From NCBI GenBank assembly GCA_002490775.1, contig DKUR01000049.1, forward strand, positions 18,725 through 54,636: a stretch of 35,912 bases of DNA. Reading direction: 5' to 3'. The position numbers and the translations under genes are program-made. The first letter of the stretch is position 1, and every line of letters starts with the position of its first letter. This document shows, one piece after another, positions 1 to 7,367 of the stretch. Below the pieces are notes generated by a model. The model ran no database searches, had not been told where the DNA came from, and was given only the letters and a program-made list of their open reading frames with translations. Source of the stretch: Lachnospiraceae bacterium UBA7199 (GTDB taxonomy: Bacteria > Bacillota > Clostridia > Lachnospirales > Lachnospiraceae).

Positions 1-71
1 GCGGGAGATTATGAAAAAGCTGTCAGTATTTTGGAAGAGGGCTATGAAAAGATCGGACGGGAGAGTCTTCA
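1..71 (+). repeat. direct repeat, copy 1 (paralogous TPR segment)
   Basis: This 71-base stretch matches 1246-1316 with only three mismatches. It encodes the same TPR helix in two adjacent genes. Similarity ends abruptly at the shared cttca, after which the coding sequences are unrelated. Confidence 0.85.
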
Positions 72-900
72 GGAGATGATAGAAGAACTGCAGAAAATAA
101 TGGAGGAAATAGCCCAGGATGAAGAAATAAGGCAGTTGGTTGAAAGTGATGAATTCCATGAAAAAATAACTGAAATTTGTACTTGGCTTGGTGATGGAAC
201 ACATCAGTATATCACAGATGAACAGTTGGAAGAATTGTGCAGGCCGCTTATAGAAGCATTGGAAAAATACGGAGAATTGTATGGGTATGGGGAAAACTGG
301 ATGCTTTTTTACAGGCTTCCTGTACTTTATCTACTGGTTGGGGAGTTTGAATCATGGGAGGAAATCAGGAAGGAGTTGTATGAACTTTATCCTGAACATT
401 TATCGTATTTTTCTTCTGAACATTCGTCCAGTAGTGGAAATTATATGGTGTATTGGGAGTGTGATGAGTATGGCAGAACGGTTGCTCAGCGGGACGAGGG
501 TGAAGGTAGATTACAGGAAACAAATTATGAGTATGGAGAAAATGGGAAAGTTGAAAAATTCATGATAAGGATCGAAACAGATGATGGAAGGACTAGCACA
601 GAGAGACAGGTTTATGAATACGATTCGGAAGGAAGAGTGTCAGTATGGACTGATTTATTGAATTTTACTAATACAGATGGATCTGGAGGTGTAGGGAATA
701 TCAAAACAACTGTTACCTATACATATGGAAGCAAAGGCTTTACAGAGCATAGTGTCCAAGAAGGTACGTTCAACGGTCTAAATGGTACAAGTAGAACTAT
801 TTCACGGTCAACAACAGACTATGAAATCATAGATGAATATGGTCATTATGAGCAGATAGGTGAGCCTTATGATGTATATCGTGAAAGAACTGAGGTGTGA
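1..900 (+). CDS. TPR / YD-like repeat protein, 5' truncated by window edge
   Basis: The reading frame is open from the first base (GCG GGA GAT TAT...) to a TGA at 898-900, so the start lies upstream. A TTG at position 31 is only an internal codon. The first 24 visible residues are the end of a TPR unit almost identical to residues 92-115 of the next gene. A Glu-rich helical stretch follows. The C-terminal half has Tyr/Asp/Gly-rich strands such as EYDSEGRV and CDEYGRTV that resemble YD (Rhs-type) repeats. By analogy with its neighbour, the missing N-terminus probably holds a membrane anchor with the rest outside the cell; that is inference. The function is unknown. It lies 72 bp before its paralogue on the same strand. 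Confidence 0.75.
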   Translation, partial: AGDYEKAVSILEEGYEKIGRESLQEMIEELQKIMEEIAQDEEIRQLVESDEFHEKITEICTWLGDGTHQYITDEQLEELCRPLIEALEKYGELYGYGENWMLFYRLPVLYLLVGEFESWEEIRKELYELYPEHLSYFSSEHSSSSGNYMVYWECDEYGRTVAQRDEGEGRLQETNYEYGENGKVEKFMIRIETDDGRTSTERQVYEYDSEGRVSVWTDLLNFTNTDGSGGVGNIKTTVTYTYGSKGFTEHSVQEGTFNGLNGTSRTISRSTTDYEIIDEYGHYEQIGEPYDVYRERTEV

Positions 901-972
901 AAATGGTTATGGAAATATAGAGATAAGCTATTGCTTTTTACAAAAAGGACTGTGAAGTAAAGGAGAAAAACA

Positions 973-2112
973 GTGAAAGAGCTATTAAGAAAGAAAAGCG
1001 TAAAAATTTCCTTATTATTCATCATCCTTCTGGTGGTAGTGGGGATTGTCGGTATCAATGTCCAGAGTGCCCAGAAGAATAAGGAATATGAGGCGCATAT
1101 CGCGGCGGCGGAGAAATATTTGTCTGATCTTGATTACGAGCAGGCGATTGCAGAATATACTATGGCGTTTGAGATTGAGCCGAAGGAAGAAGTAGTGGAT
1201 GCGTTAGAGAAGACCTATCTTGCATACGCCCAGACTTATATTGACGCGGGAGATTATGAAAAAGCTGTCGGCATTTTAGAAGAGGGCTATGAAAAGATCG
1301 GACGGGAGAGTCTTCAAAATAAGATAGCGGAAGTGAGGGAACTACAGGCGCAGAAGCAGTTGGAAGAGGAACAGCGGGCAAGCGGAATGGTGGAATTTCC
1401 ATTTCAAATGACAGATATTACGGTCATGGGATATGATTTATCCGGGGATCATTTTGCACAGATGCAAGGGTTATTTCCTGTAGAAGGAGGAGGATATTGG
1501 ATGGAAAATACTGAATCTACATATGTGGAAGGCTTTGGCAGTATTCCTGGAGGGTACTATGGCATATATACTGACTATCACTATATAAATGAAGGTGTAA
1601 CCAGGATTTTACAAGTAAGTACAGGTGGGAACATGTGGGAATATCTTGTAGATAGCCGGAATGATCGCAGTTATTCTGTTCGACTTTTGATATGTACTAA
1701 TGATGGGGATGTGTTTGACTATGAAGGAATCAATGTGCCGGTTACAGCAGGAGAAACCTATGAAGACTGGTGCCGGGTGATGCAGATCGACCGGATGAAA
1801 GAGAATGATCTGCGGCCGGAAGAACGTGATGGTATGGTTGGTGTTTGGAGAGAAGATGGTTCAGCTCTTGTCACAATGAGCACTGTAGAGGGTCAGGAAT
1901 ATTGGCTTTTTTCATCAGAAATATATCAGGGAATTCAGGGAATGTACAGCGAGTCTGACATGGGAAATGGATACAGATTCTGTGAACTTTGGTTTTTTGG
2001 TATAGAAGATCTCTGGTTAAGAGGTGAATGGCCGATTGAGCGTATTCAGGCGAACATAAATCCGGATGGCGTTATTAGTGGAATTACTTATTGGAGTTTA
2101 ATAGTAGAATAA
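973..2112 (+). CDS. Membrane-anchored TPR protein with unique C-terminal domain
   Basis: The GTG start is set by AGGAG at 961-965, seven bases upstream. The 379-residue product begins with a basic stretch (KELLRKKSVK) and a single hydrophobic segment at about residues 12-29, which is an uncleaved signal anchor. Two TPR-like helical pairs follow at about 38-120 (EKYLSDLDYEQAIAEY, DAGDYEKAVGILEEGYEKIG), then a charged linker. The C-terminal domain of about 240 residues is rich in Gly, Tyr and Trp, and I do not recognise it. The N-terminal half matches the preceding gene but the C-terminal half does not. The probable topology is a short cytoplasmic tail with the TPR and C-terminal domain outside. 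A sensor or scaffold role for the nearby kinases is inferred from position only. Confidence 0.8.
   Translation: MKELLRKKSVKISLLFIILLVVVGIVGINVQSAQKNKEYEAHIAAAEKYLSDLDYEQAIAEYTMAFEIEPKEEVVDALEKTYLAYAQTYIDAGDYEKAVGILEEGYEKIGRESLQNKIAEVRELQAQKQLEEEQRASGMVEFPFQMTDITVMGYDLSGDHFAQMQGLFPVEGGGYWMENTESTYVEGFGSIPGGYYGIYTDYHYINEGVTRILQVSTGGNMWEYLVDSRNDRSYSVRLLICTNDGDVFDYEGINVPVTAGETYEDWCRVMQIDRMKENDLRPEERDGMVGVWREDGSALVTMSTVEGQEYWLFSSEIYQGIQGMYSESDMGNGYRFCELWFFGIEDLWLRGEWPIERIQANINPDGVISGITYWSLIVE
1246..1316 (+). repeat. direct repeat, copy 2 (paralogous TPR segment)
   Basis: Second copy of the segment at 1-71, with 68 of 71 bases identical. The identity extends to silent positions, which suggests a recent duplication or gene conversion rather than protein-level constraint alone. 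Confidence 0.85.
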
Positions 2113-2119
2113 ACATTCA

Positions 2120-2138
2120 AGCACCGCTTCGTGGTGCT
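2120..2138 (+). other. small intergenic hairpin
   Basis: The arms agcacc (2120-2125) and ggtgct (2133-2138) form a 6-bp stem in the short gap before the FHA gene. No T-run follows, so it is more likely an RNA processing or stability element than a terminator. Confidence 0.4.
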
Positions 2139-2160
2139 CCAAGACAAGAGAGGGGCGGCT

Positions 2161-2778
2161 ATGAGCTGCATATTATCTGTTTACAGTACCAAAGCATTAA
2201 AAGAATACTTATTACCGGCAATTGACAATGCGGACAATTCTATTGTCGTAAGCAAATCTGTTTTTGTGCTGGCGCAGGATGTTGTGATTCTGCTGGAAGT
2301 TGTGGGCGGCCAATGGTTTATCCGCGAAATGGGGTTGTCGATTGCCTATATCCCATTACAGGAGAAATATTCCGGGCAGCCGCTTAAAAACGGAGACCTT
2401 TTGATGCTTACCCTGCCGGAAGGGCAGATCATTAATATTATTGTTAAGGAAGTAAAAGCTTCTTTTGTTGTATATAAAAAATACGACATCAGTGAGATAG
2501 GTACAATTAAGATCGGCAGAGACAAAGACTGTGATATCCGGTATGATTTCTTAAATTTGGTATCAGGAGAGCATGGAATGATACGAAAAGAAGGGAATCT
2601 GTACGTTGTGGAGGATACCGGAACTAACGGCATTTTCATTAATGATATGAGGATGGCGAGGATGTGGAAGCTGTCTTTTGGCGACCGCATTGATATGCAG
2701 GCCTGCATAGCCAATTGTCTTATAATAGGAGTCAACACTGACAGAGGAGCCGAGCCCATTGATCTCAATATATCATGA
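2161..2778 (+). CDS. FHA-domain protein resembling the N-terminus of EssC/YukB ATPases
   Basis: I chose the ATG at 2161 because of the purine-rich gagagggg just upstream. A GTG at 2131 lies inside a hairpin and lacks a ribosome binding site. The product is 205 residues. Residues 1-105 look like a first beta-rich domain. Residues 108-190 are a clear FHA domain with IGRDKDCDI (G119, R120), SGEHGMI (S135, H138), TGTNGIF (N156, G157) and FGDRI. These are the hallmark phosphothreonine-binding positions. From memory, two beta domains of which the second is FHA, with a preceding KYDIS, recall the N-terminal region of Lachnospiraceae type VII secretion ATPases; this needs a search. No transmembrane segment or ATPase domain is present. 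It sits directly before two Ser/Thr kinases, which fits a role as reader of their phosphorylation. Confidence 0.85.
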   Translation: MSCILSVYSTKALKEYLLPAIDNADNSIVVSKSVFVLAQDVVILLEVVGGQWFIREMGLSIAYIPLQEKYSGQPLKNGDLLMLTLPEGQIINIIVKEVKASFVVYKKYDISEIGTIKIGRDKDCDIRYDFLNLVSGEHGMIRKEGNLYVVEDTGTNGIFINDMRMARMWKLSFGDRIDMQACIANCLIIGVNTDRGAEPIDLNIS

Positions 2779-2786
2779 GAATCAAT

Positions 2787-2830
2787 AGCGGGCATCAACA
2801 TGCAAGAATTGTCTGATGTCTATGCCCGCT
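2787..2830 (+). terminator. long-loop hairpin after the FHA gene (possible terminator)
   Basis: The arms agcgggcat (2787-2795) and atgcccgct (2822-2830) are perfectly complementary over 9 bp with a 26-base loop. Only a weak tgaatgttt follows, so termination is uncertain. The rest of the gap up to 2949 shows no convincing sigma-A promoter. Confidence 0.45.
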
Positions 2831-2949
2831 TGAATGTTTACAATACCAGAGCAGAAATTTTAATTTGGCTGTCGGGTTCAGATATTTCCAGGATATGAAT
2901 ACAAGATAGTGTATTATGAATTTATACATAGAAAGGCAGACACAGCAAA

Positions 2950-5259
2950 ATGAACGCAGGAGAAATTTTAAACAGTACTTATGAAATAAAAGGGCAGATT
3001 GGTTCCGGCGGCGGCGGAACGATTTATAAGGCGTATCACAAGCGGCTGCAGAAGGATGTGGTTTTAAAGAAAATAAATCAGAGCAGCGAAAGAAATGAAG
3101 ATGAAAAGGAGATTTTAAAGAATCTGAAGCATTCCTATCTCCCTCAGGTGTATGATTTTTTGGATGTGGAGGATGGAGTATTTACCATTATTGATTATAT
3201 TCCAGGGCAATCCTTTGAAAAGCTGTTAAAGGAAAAAGGAAAGTTTTCCCAGAAAAAAGTGGTAAAGTATGCCAGACAGCTTTGTGAAGTGGTGGATTAT
3301 CTTCATAAGCAAAAGCCTCCAATCATTCATGGAGATATTAAGCCAGCCAATATTATGCTGACGCCGGAGGACAATATCTGCCTGATCGACTTTAATATTT
3401 CCGGTGTCTTAGATGGAAAAAGCATGGAAACAATGGGATATACGCCGGGATATGCTTCGCCGGAACAGATGGCTTCTTTTCAAAAGGCAGTATCCATGCA
3501 GGGGTGGAAAATCAGAGGGCAAAAGGAGGACTTATCCGGCCAGGATTTTGAAAAAACAGAACTGCTTGATGTTGAGGCTGAAACAGAGCTGCTGGGGGCA
3601 GATGCAAAAACAGAGCTGCTTGATGATGATGCAAGAACAGAATTACTTGCAGGTAAGGAAGTGACGGAGCAGATTGGTTTCGACAGTGGCAGTAAAACTG
3701 CGCAAAACCAGCAGGAGTATATAGCACTTGCACAACAGAATCAGTTAGCTGGCGGTAATGCATCTGATGACAGGCAGGCTTGTTACGTGGATGCACGTTC
3801 TGATGTTTACAGCATTGGAGCGACGCTTTATCATTTTCTGACGGGAGTGAAGCCGGGAAGTGATCCGGATAAAATTGTAAAGCCCTCCGAACTGGATCCT
3901 TCTATTGGCGAGAGTATCAGCGTTATTTTAATGAAGGCCCTTGCCCGGGAGCCCAGACAGCGTTTTCAGACAGCGGAAAGTATGCTGAAAGCTTTTCAGA
4001 AAATTCATAAATATGATTTTCGTTATAAAAAAATGGTGTTACAGCAGGAATTGATTTTTCTTGCAACAGCAGTGGGAATCGGAGCAGGCATTCTGCTTAC
4101 CTTTTTTGGAAAGGGCCAGCTTGCAGAGGAAAAGGAAGAAGACTATGTGGAAGCAGTAGCTCTGCTTTCTGAAGCAGTGGAAAGGGGAGAGGAAGAGCAG
4201 CAGATTGAGGAAGCTTATAGTGCTGCCCGGGAAATCAAACCGCAGCGTTTGGAAGCATACTTTCAAAAGGCACTTTACTATTATGAAGAAAAGGAATATG
4301 AGGCAGGAATTCAATATATTGAGACTGCTATTCTGACGGAGAACAGTTTTTTTGACCAGGAACAGATTACAGATGTATATTTTCTCTTGGGGAACTGCCT
4401 GTTCGAAATGGAGCAGTATGAGGAAGCAGTTGTCTGTTATGGGACAGCTATAAGCAGAGACGATACAAGGCCGGAATTTTACCGGGATTATGCAATTTCC
4501 CTGGTAAGAGCCGGAAAGGTGACAACCGCGGAAGAGGTATTAAGGCAGGCTGAGGAAAAAGGAATTTCATCTGTAGATCTTCTTTTGGTAAAAGGTGAGC
4601 TGAAAAAGGCAAAAGGAGATTATGAGGGGGCGCAGCAGGATCTGAAACAGTGTATCAAAGAAGCGGAAAGTGATGAGATCAGAATACGCGCTTATATCCT
4701 GTGCGACATGGTATATCGGGAGCAGTTTGATGCATCAAAGAAGGAAGGCACTGGAGGAGATATTACCTGTCTGGAAAATTCCCAAAGTCTTTTGGAAGAA
4801 GCACGTACCGCAGTTGGATTGGAAAATCAACTGCTGATTTATGAAAGGCTTGCACAGACTTATATTGATCTACAGGAAATAACGGGCGAGGAAAGTTATG
4901 GAGAAAATGCGGTTTTTATTTTGCAGGAAGTGATTGACCGTGGCTGGGGAACTTATCTTACTTATAACAATATAGCTATATTGTATCAGAAGATGGGAAG
5001 GTTTTCAGATGCGCAGGAAGTGTTGGAAGAAATGCTCAGGCTGGATGCGGAAAATTATAATACTTATAAAAGGCTTGCTTTGCTGGAAGTGGAAAGGCAA
5101 AATCAAAAGCAAATTGCAGAAAGACGGTATGAGGATTTTGAACAGTATTATGAAAAAGCAAAAGAATTGTATGCGGAATCAGACATAGGTGGTGATGTAG
5201 AGATTCAGCTTTTGGATAATCTTTACCAGCAGCTTTTGGAAGGAGGATGGTTAAAGTGA
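2950..5259 (+). CDS. Receptor-type Ser/Thr protein kinase with extracellular TPR domain
   Basis: The product has 769 residues. The kinase domain spans about 11-350: glycine loop GSGGGG (18-23), Lys40, helix-C Glu near 52, catalytic loop HGDIKPAN (127-134), metal motif DFN (147-149) in place of DFG, SPE (170-172) and the helix-F SDVYS (D285). A 110-residue insert between SPE and helix F carries four T-E-L-L motifs exactly nine residues apart (Thr203, 212, 221, 230). One transmembrane helix lies at about 366-386. The remaining 380 residues are Glu-rich TPR helices predicted to be outside the cell. HGD lacks the usual Arg before Asp, so this is a non-RD kinase that may not need activation-loop phosphorylation. 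Its stop codon overlaps the GTG of a small membrane-protein gene. The substrate is unknown; the FHA protein upstream is a likely partner. Confidence 0.93.
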   Translation: MNAGEILNSTYEIKGQIGSGGGGTIYKAYHKRLQKDVVLKKINQSSERNEDEKEILKNLKHSYLPQVYDFLDVEDGVFTIIDYIPGQSFEKLLKEKGKFSQKKVVKYARQLCEVVDYLHKQKPPIIHGDIKPANIMLTPEDNICLIDFNISGVLDGKSMETMGYTPGYASPEQMASFQKAVSMQGWKIRGQKEDLSGQDFEKTELLDVEAETELLGADAKTELLDDDARTELLAGKEVTEQIGFDSGSKTAQNQQEYIALAQQNQLAGGNASDDRQACYVDARSDVYSIGATLYHFLTGVKPGSDPDKIVKPSELDPSIGESISVILMKALAREPRQRFQTAESMLKAFQKIHKYDFRYKKMVLQQELIFLATAVGIGAGILLTFFGKGQLAEEKEEDYVEAVALLSEAVERGEEEQQIEEAYSAAREIKPQRLEAYFQKALYYYEEKEYEAGIQYIETAILTENSFFDQEQITDVYFLLGNCLFEMEQYEEAVVCYGTAISRDDTRPEFYRDYAISLVRAGKVTTAEEVLRQAEEKGISSVDLLLVKGELKKAKGDYEGAQQDLKQCIKEAESDEIRIRAYILCDMVYREQFDASKKEGTGGDITCLENSQSLLEEARTAVGLENQLLIYERLAQTYIDLQEITGEESYGENAVFILQEVIDRGWGTYLTYNNIAILYQKMGRFSDAQEVLEEMLRLDAENYNTYKRLALLEVERQNQKQIAERRYEDFEQYYEKAKELYAESDIGGDVEIQLLDNLYQQLLEGGWLK
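3547..3648 (+). repeat. 27-bp coding repeats encoding TELL motifs
   Basis: About four imperfect 27-base units encode (K/E/R)TELL followed by an acidic spacer. The Thr codons are at 3556, 3583, 3610 and 3637. The period is nine codons exactly, and the repeat lies within the kinase-domain insert. Confidence 0.85.
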
Positions 5260-5390
5260 CAACAGGACAGTTAATGGTTTATGGTGGAATTGCATTGATT
5301 GGAATGGGAGTGCTGGCAATCTGTTTGTATGTGCCGCTTTTTTCCAGGCAGAGAAAAAACTTAGAAAAGAAAATTAAAGAAGATTATTAG
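5256..5390 (+). CDS. 44-residue single-pass membrane microprotein (kinase-linked)
   Basis: The GTG start overlaps the kinase stop (GTGA, 5256-5259) and follows AGGAGG at 5241-5246 with a nine-base spacer. The ATG at 5247 touches that ribosome binding site and is unlikely. The product starts MTTGQLMVYGG, has one hydrophobic helix at about residues 8-31, and ends in a charged tail (SRQRKNLEKKIKEDY). The second kinase is also followed by a 44-codon protein of the same build. Translational coupling suggests a fixed stoichiometry with the kinase. I do not recognise a named family. A regulatory or assembly subunit of the kinase is an inference. Confidence 0.8.
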   Translation: MTTGQLMVYGGIALIGMGVLAICLYVPLFSRQRKNLEKKIKEDY

Positions 5391-5403
5391 TTTACAATAC
5401 CGT

Positions 5404-5437
5404 CAGAACTGCACACAGACGGCATGCGGCAGTTCTG
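5404..5437 (+). terminator. hairpin between convergent genes
   Basis: Cagaactgc (5404-5412) pairs perfectly with gcagttctg (5429-5437), giving a 9-bp stem and a 16-base loop. It sits between the small membrane-protein gene and the convergent XRE regulator and could serve both strands, although neither side has a good T-run. Confidence 0.45.
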
Positions 5438-5451
5438 GCCTAAAGAAAAAA

Positions 5452-5781
5452 TTATTTGGCAGATATATTTTTTATTTCAAGCAGTATATTTATAATATGC
5501 TCCAGCTGTCCGGCGTCAAAGGAGTGCAGGATTTCTATTCCTACATCTTTATCAAAGCCTTCCTTGTGGCCTAAAATAATATAGTCTGCCGTTATACCGC
5601 ATGCGGTACAGATTTTGTATATTGTTTTGGCAGTCAGACTCTTTTTGCCACGTTCAATATCGGAAAGAAAGCTGGGAGAAATGTCGCATTTTTCACTGAA
5701 TTTTTCACGTGACAAATGCATAGTTTCCCGGATTTCCCGAATTCTTAAACCAACGATCAAATTATAATCTTTATCCATCAT
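5452..5781 (-). CDS. XRE-family helix-turn-helix regulator
   Basis: This is a 109-residue protein on the minus strand. It starts at ATG 5781 behind aaagga on that strand (ATG ATG, so 5778 is also possible). Residues 11-68 form an HTH_3 domain (LRIREIRETMHLSREKFSE, then SPSFLSDIERGKKS). The C-terminus is a short helical tail that could dimerise. No metal or ligand motif is visible. It is transcribed divergently from the second kinase, and the 190-bp gap between them holds an inverted repeat over the kinase -35 box. A minus-strand TATACT at 5832-5827 may be its own -10 box. Repression of the second kinase is the simplest model, but the ligand and direction of control are unknown. Confidence 0.88.
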   Translation of the reverse strand: MMDKDYNLIVGLRIREIRETMHLSREKFSEKCDISPSFLSDIERGKKSLTAKTIYKICTACGITADYIILGHKEGFDKDVGIEILHSFDAGQLEHIINILLEIKNISAK

Positions 5782-5856
5782 CTTATTTTCCTTTGAACTT
5801 GATGAGAAATTTACAGGTTAAATTTTAGTATAACAATATATGGCACATGAAAATAT

Positions 5857-5890
5857 ACTCTATAGGATATATATGCGTATTCTATAGAGT
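5857..5890. promoter_or_regulatory. inverted-repeat operator overlapping the kinase -35 box
   Basis: The arms actctatagga (5857-5867) and ttctatagagt (5880-5890) are inverted repeats matching at 10 of 11 positions. Each contains the palindrome CTATAG, and the two copies are 22 bp apart, about two helical turns. The right arm ends on the first base of the -35 hexamer. This geometry suits a dimeric HTH repressor; the divergent XRE protein is the obvious candidate. Confidence 0.65.
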
Positions 5891-5918
5891 TGACTTAAAC
5901 AGACAAAACTATTATAAT
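5890..5918 (+). promoter_or_regulatory. sigma-A promoter of the second kinase
   Basis: TTGACT (5890-5895), a 17-bp spacer and TATAAT (5913-5918) form a near-consensus promoter. Transcription should begin at about 5925, downstream of an in-frame ATG at 5921, so the kinase must start later. Confidence 0.85.
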
Positions 5919-5971
5919 AGATGAAAATGCGAAAAAATAAATTGCAAAAGAAAAAGATCAGGTGCTTGGGT

Positions 5972-7216
5972 ATGCAATATTTAACTAGAGGAACAATCAT
6001 AGAAAATACATATGAAATTATGGAAGAAATCGGTTCTGGCGGAGGCGGAATCATCTTTAAGGCGAAACATCTTCGGCTTCAGACGGATGTGGTAGTAAAA
6101 AAAATAAAAGATGAGGTGCGGGAAAAGGTGGAAATCCGGCAGGAAGCAGATATTTTAAAAAAGCTAAAACATCCGTACCTGCCAAGGGTTTATGATTTTA
6201 TTGAAACTCAGGATGGTGTATACACCGTCATGGATTTTATCAGTGGCGAAAGTCTGGATGCCGCAGTAAAAAGGCATGGAAAGTTTTCACAAAAGCAGGT
6301 AAAAAAATGGGCGGTGCAGTTAGGAGAAGCGTTGGATTATCTGCACAGTCAGAGGCCTCCAATAATTCACAGTGATATTAAGCCTGCCAACATTATGATA
6401 ACAAATGAAGGAAATGTTTGTTTGATCGACTTTAATATTTCTCTTGCTATGGGTGGCCAAATGGAGTCTGCTGTTGGCATTAGTGCAGGATTTTCTCCGC
6501 CGGAGCAATATCGTGATTCTGAGATATATGCAAGAATAACGCATAATTATACAATAAGGAAGTCTGATCATGGAGAATGGGAAGAAAAAACAAAGCTGCT
6601 TTGGGAGGATATAGAAGAAGAAAAAACGGAACTTCTTTTGCAGGCAGAAGATAAAACGCATACTGCCATAAATAGTGATTTTTCCCAATACATACAATAT
6701 TTTGGACAGGGAATTGATACAAGATCAGATATTTACAGTCTTGGGATTACGTTTTATTATGTGCTGACTGGAATTGAGCCGCCGGCGGAATTTGACCAAA
6801 GGATTCCTGTCACTCAAATGGGTGTATCTGTAAGCGAAGGCTGCGGTATTGTTTTAGAAAAAATGATGGAGTTATCTCCAGCTGACCGTTACCAAAATGG
6901 TGGAGAGTTTTTGCAGGCAGTAAGAAACTGTCATAAGCTGGATTCAAGATATCAGGCGATGCACCGAAAGTTGACATTTTTACGGATTGCATCACTTGTC
7001 AGTCTTGCTTTTGGGATTGTAACTGTTTTTATAGGACTATATAAAATTCGTTTTGACAAAAACAGCAATTATTACAGAACTGTTCATGAGGCACAGGAGG
7101 TAATGAAACTTTATGATTTTGAGGAGGCAGACAGACAGCAGATGTTGGAAAACATTGACAGGGATTACACAAAAATGCAGGAGCTGAAGGATGGAGGCTG
7201 TTTTTTAGATCAGTAA
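5972..7216 (+). CDS. Membrane-anchored Ser/Thr protein kinase with short extracellular tail
   Basis: The start at 5972 follows aggtg (5960-5964) and aligns with the N-terminus of the first kinase. Upstream ATGs at 5921 and 5927 fall at or before the predicted transcript start. The product has 414 residues. Kinase motifs are GSGGGG (21-26), Lys43, helix-C Glu58, HSDIKPAN (133-140), DFN (153-155), PPE (176-178) and helix-F SDIYS (D253). An insert of about 70 residues between PPE and helix F contains KTKLL (Thr207) and KTELL (Thr219), echoing the first kinase. One transmembrane helix at about 336-356 leads to a tail of about 55 residues without TPRs. It is also a non-RD kinase with DFN for DFG. 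A 44-codon membrane-protein gene follows after 16 bp. Control by the divergent XRE regulator is likely. Confidence 0.93.
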   Translation: MQYLTRGTIIENTYEIMEEIGSGGGGIIFKAKHLRLQTDVVVKKIKDEVREKVEIRQEADILKKLKHPYLPRVYDFIETQDGVYTVMDFISGESLDAAVKRHGKFSQKQVKKWAVQLGEALDYLHSQRPPIIHSDIKPANIMITNEGNVCLIDFNISLAMGGQMESAVGISAGFSPPEQYRDSEIYARITHNYTIRKSDHGEWEEKTKLLWEDIEEEKTELLLQAEDKTHTAINSDFSQYIQYFGQGIDTRSDIYSLGITFYYVLTGIEPPAEFDQRIPVTQMGVSVSEGCGIVLEKMMELSPADRYQNGGEFLQAVRNCHKLDSRYQAMHRKLTFLRIASLVSLAFGIVTVFIGLYKIRFDKNSNYYRTVHEAQEVMKLYDFEEADRQQMLENIDRDYTKMQELKDGGCFLDQ

Positions 7217-7232
7217 AAATGAGGGGGATTCT

Positions 7233-7367
7233 ATGATTGGAATAATTATTCTTGGAAGCGGCATTGGACTAATCATACTGTCGGGGGGGTTTCTGATTGT
7301 CAGTATGGTCTACCGGAAAACAGCGGGTAGAAAAATACTGGAAGATTTGAAAAAGGAATATGAGTAG
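7233..7367 (+). CDS. 44-residue single-pass membrane microprotein (kinase-linked, second copy)
   Basis: ATG 7233 follows a purine-rich gaggggga (7221-7228). The product starts MIGIIILGSGIGLIILSGG, has one hydrophobic helix at about residues 2-26, and ends in a charged tail (YRKTAGRKILEDLKKEYE). It has the same length, position and layout as the protein after the first kinase, and the tails share an RK-x-LE...K-E pattern. The two are probably homologues that have drifted in the membrane segment. No named family was recognised. Confidence 0.75.
   Translation: MIGIIILGSGIGLIILSGGFLIVSMVYRKTAGRKILEDLKKEYE

Noticed and set aside
2836..5401. 12-base repeat gtttacaatacc at 2836-2847 and 5390-5401
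   Set aside because: A match of 12 bases is expected by chance many times in a window of this size, and no structure surrounds it.
5921..5971. upstream ATGs for the second kinase
   Set aside because: The predicted transcript start is about 5925, so the ATG at 5921 would not be on the mRNA and the one at 5927 would have no leader.
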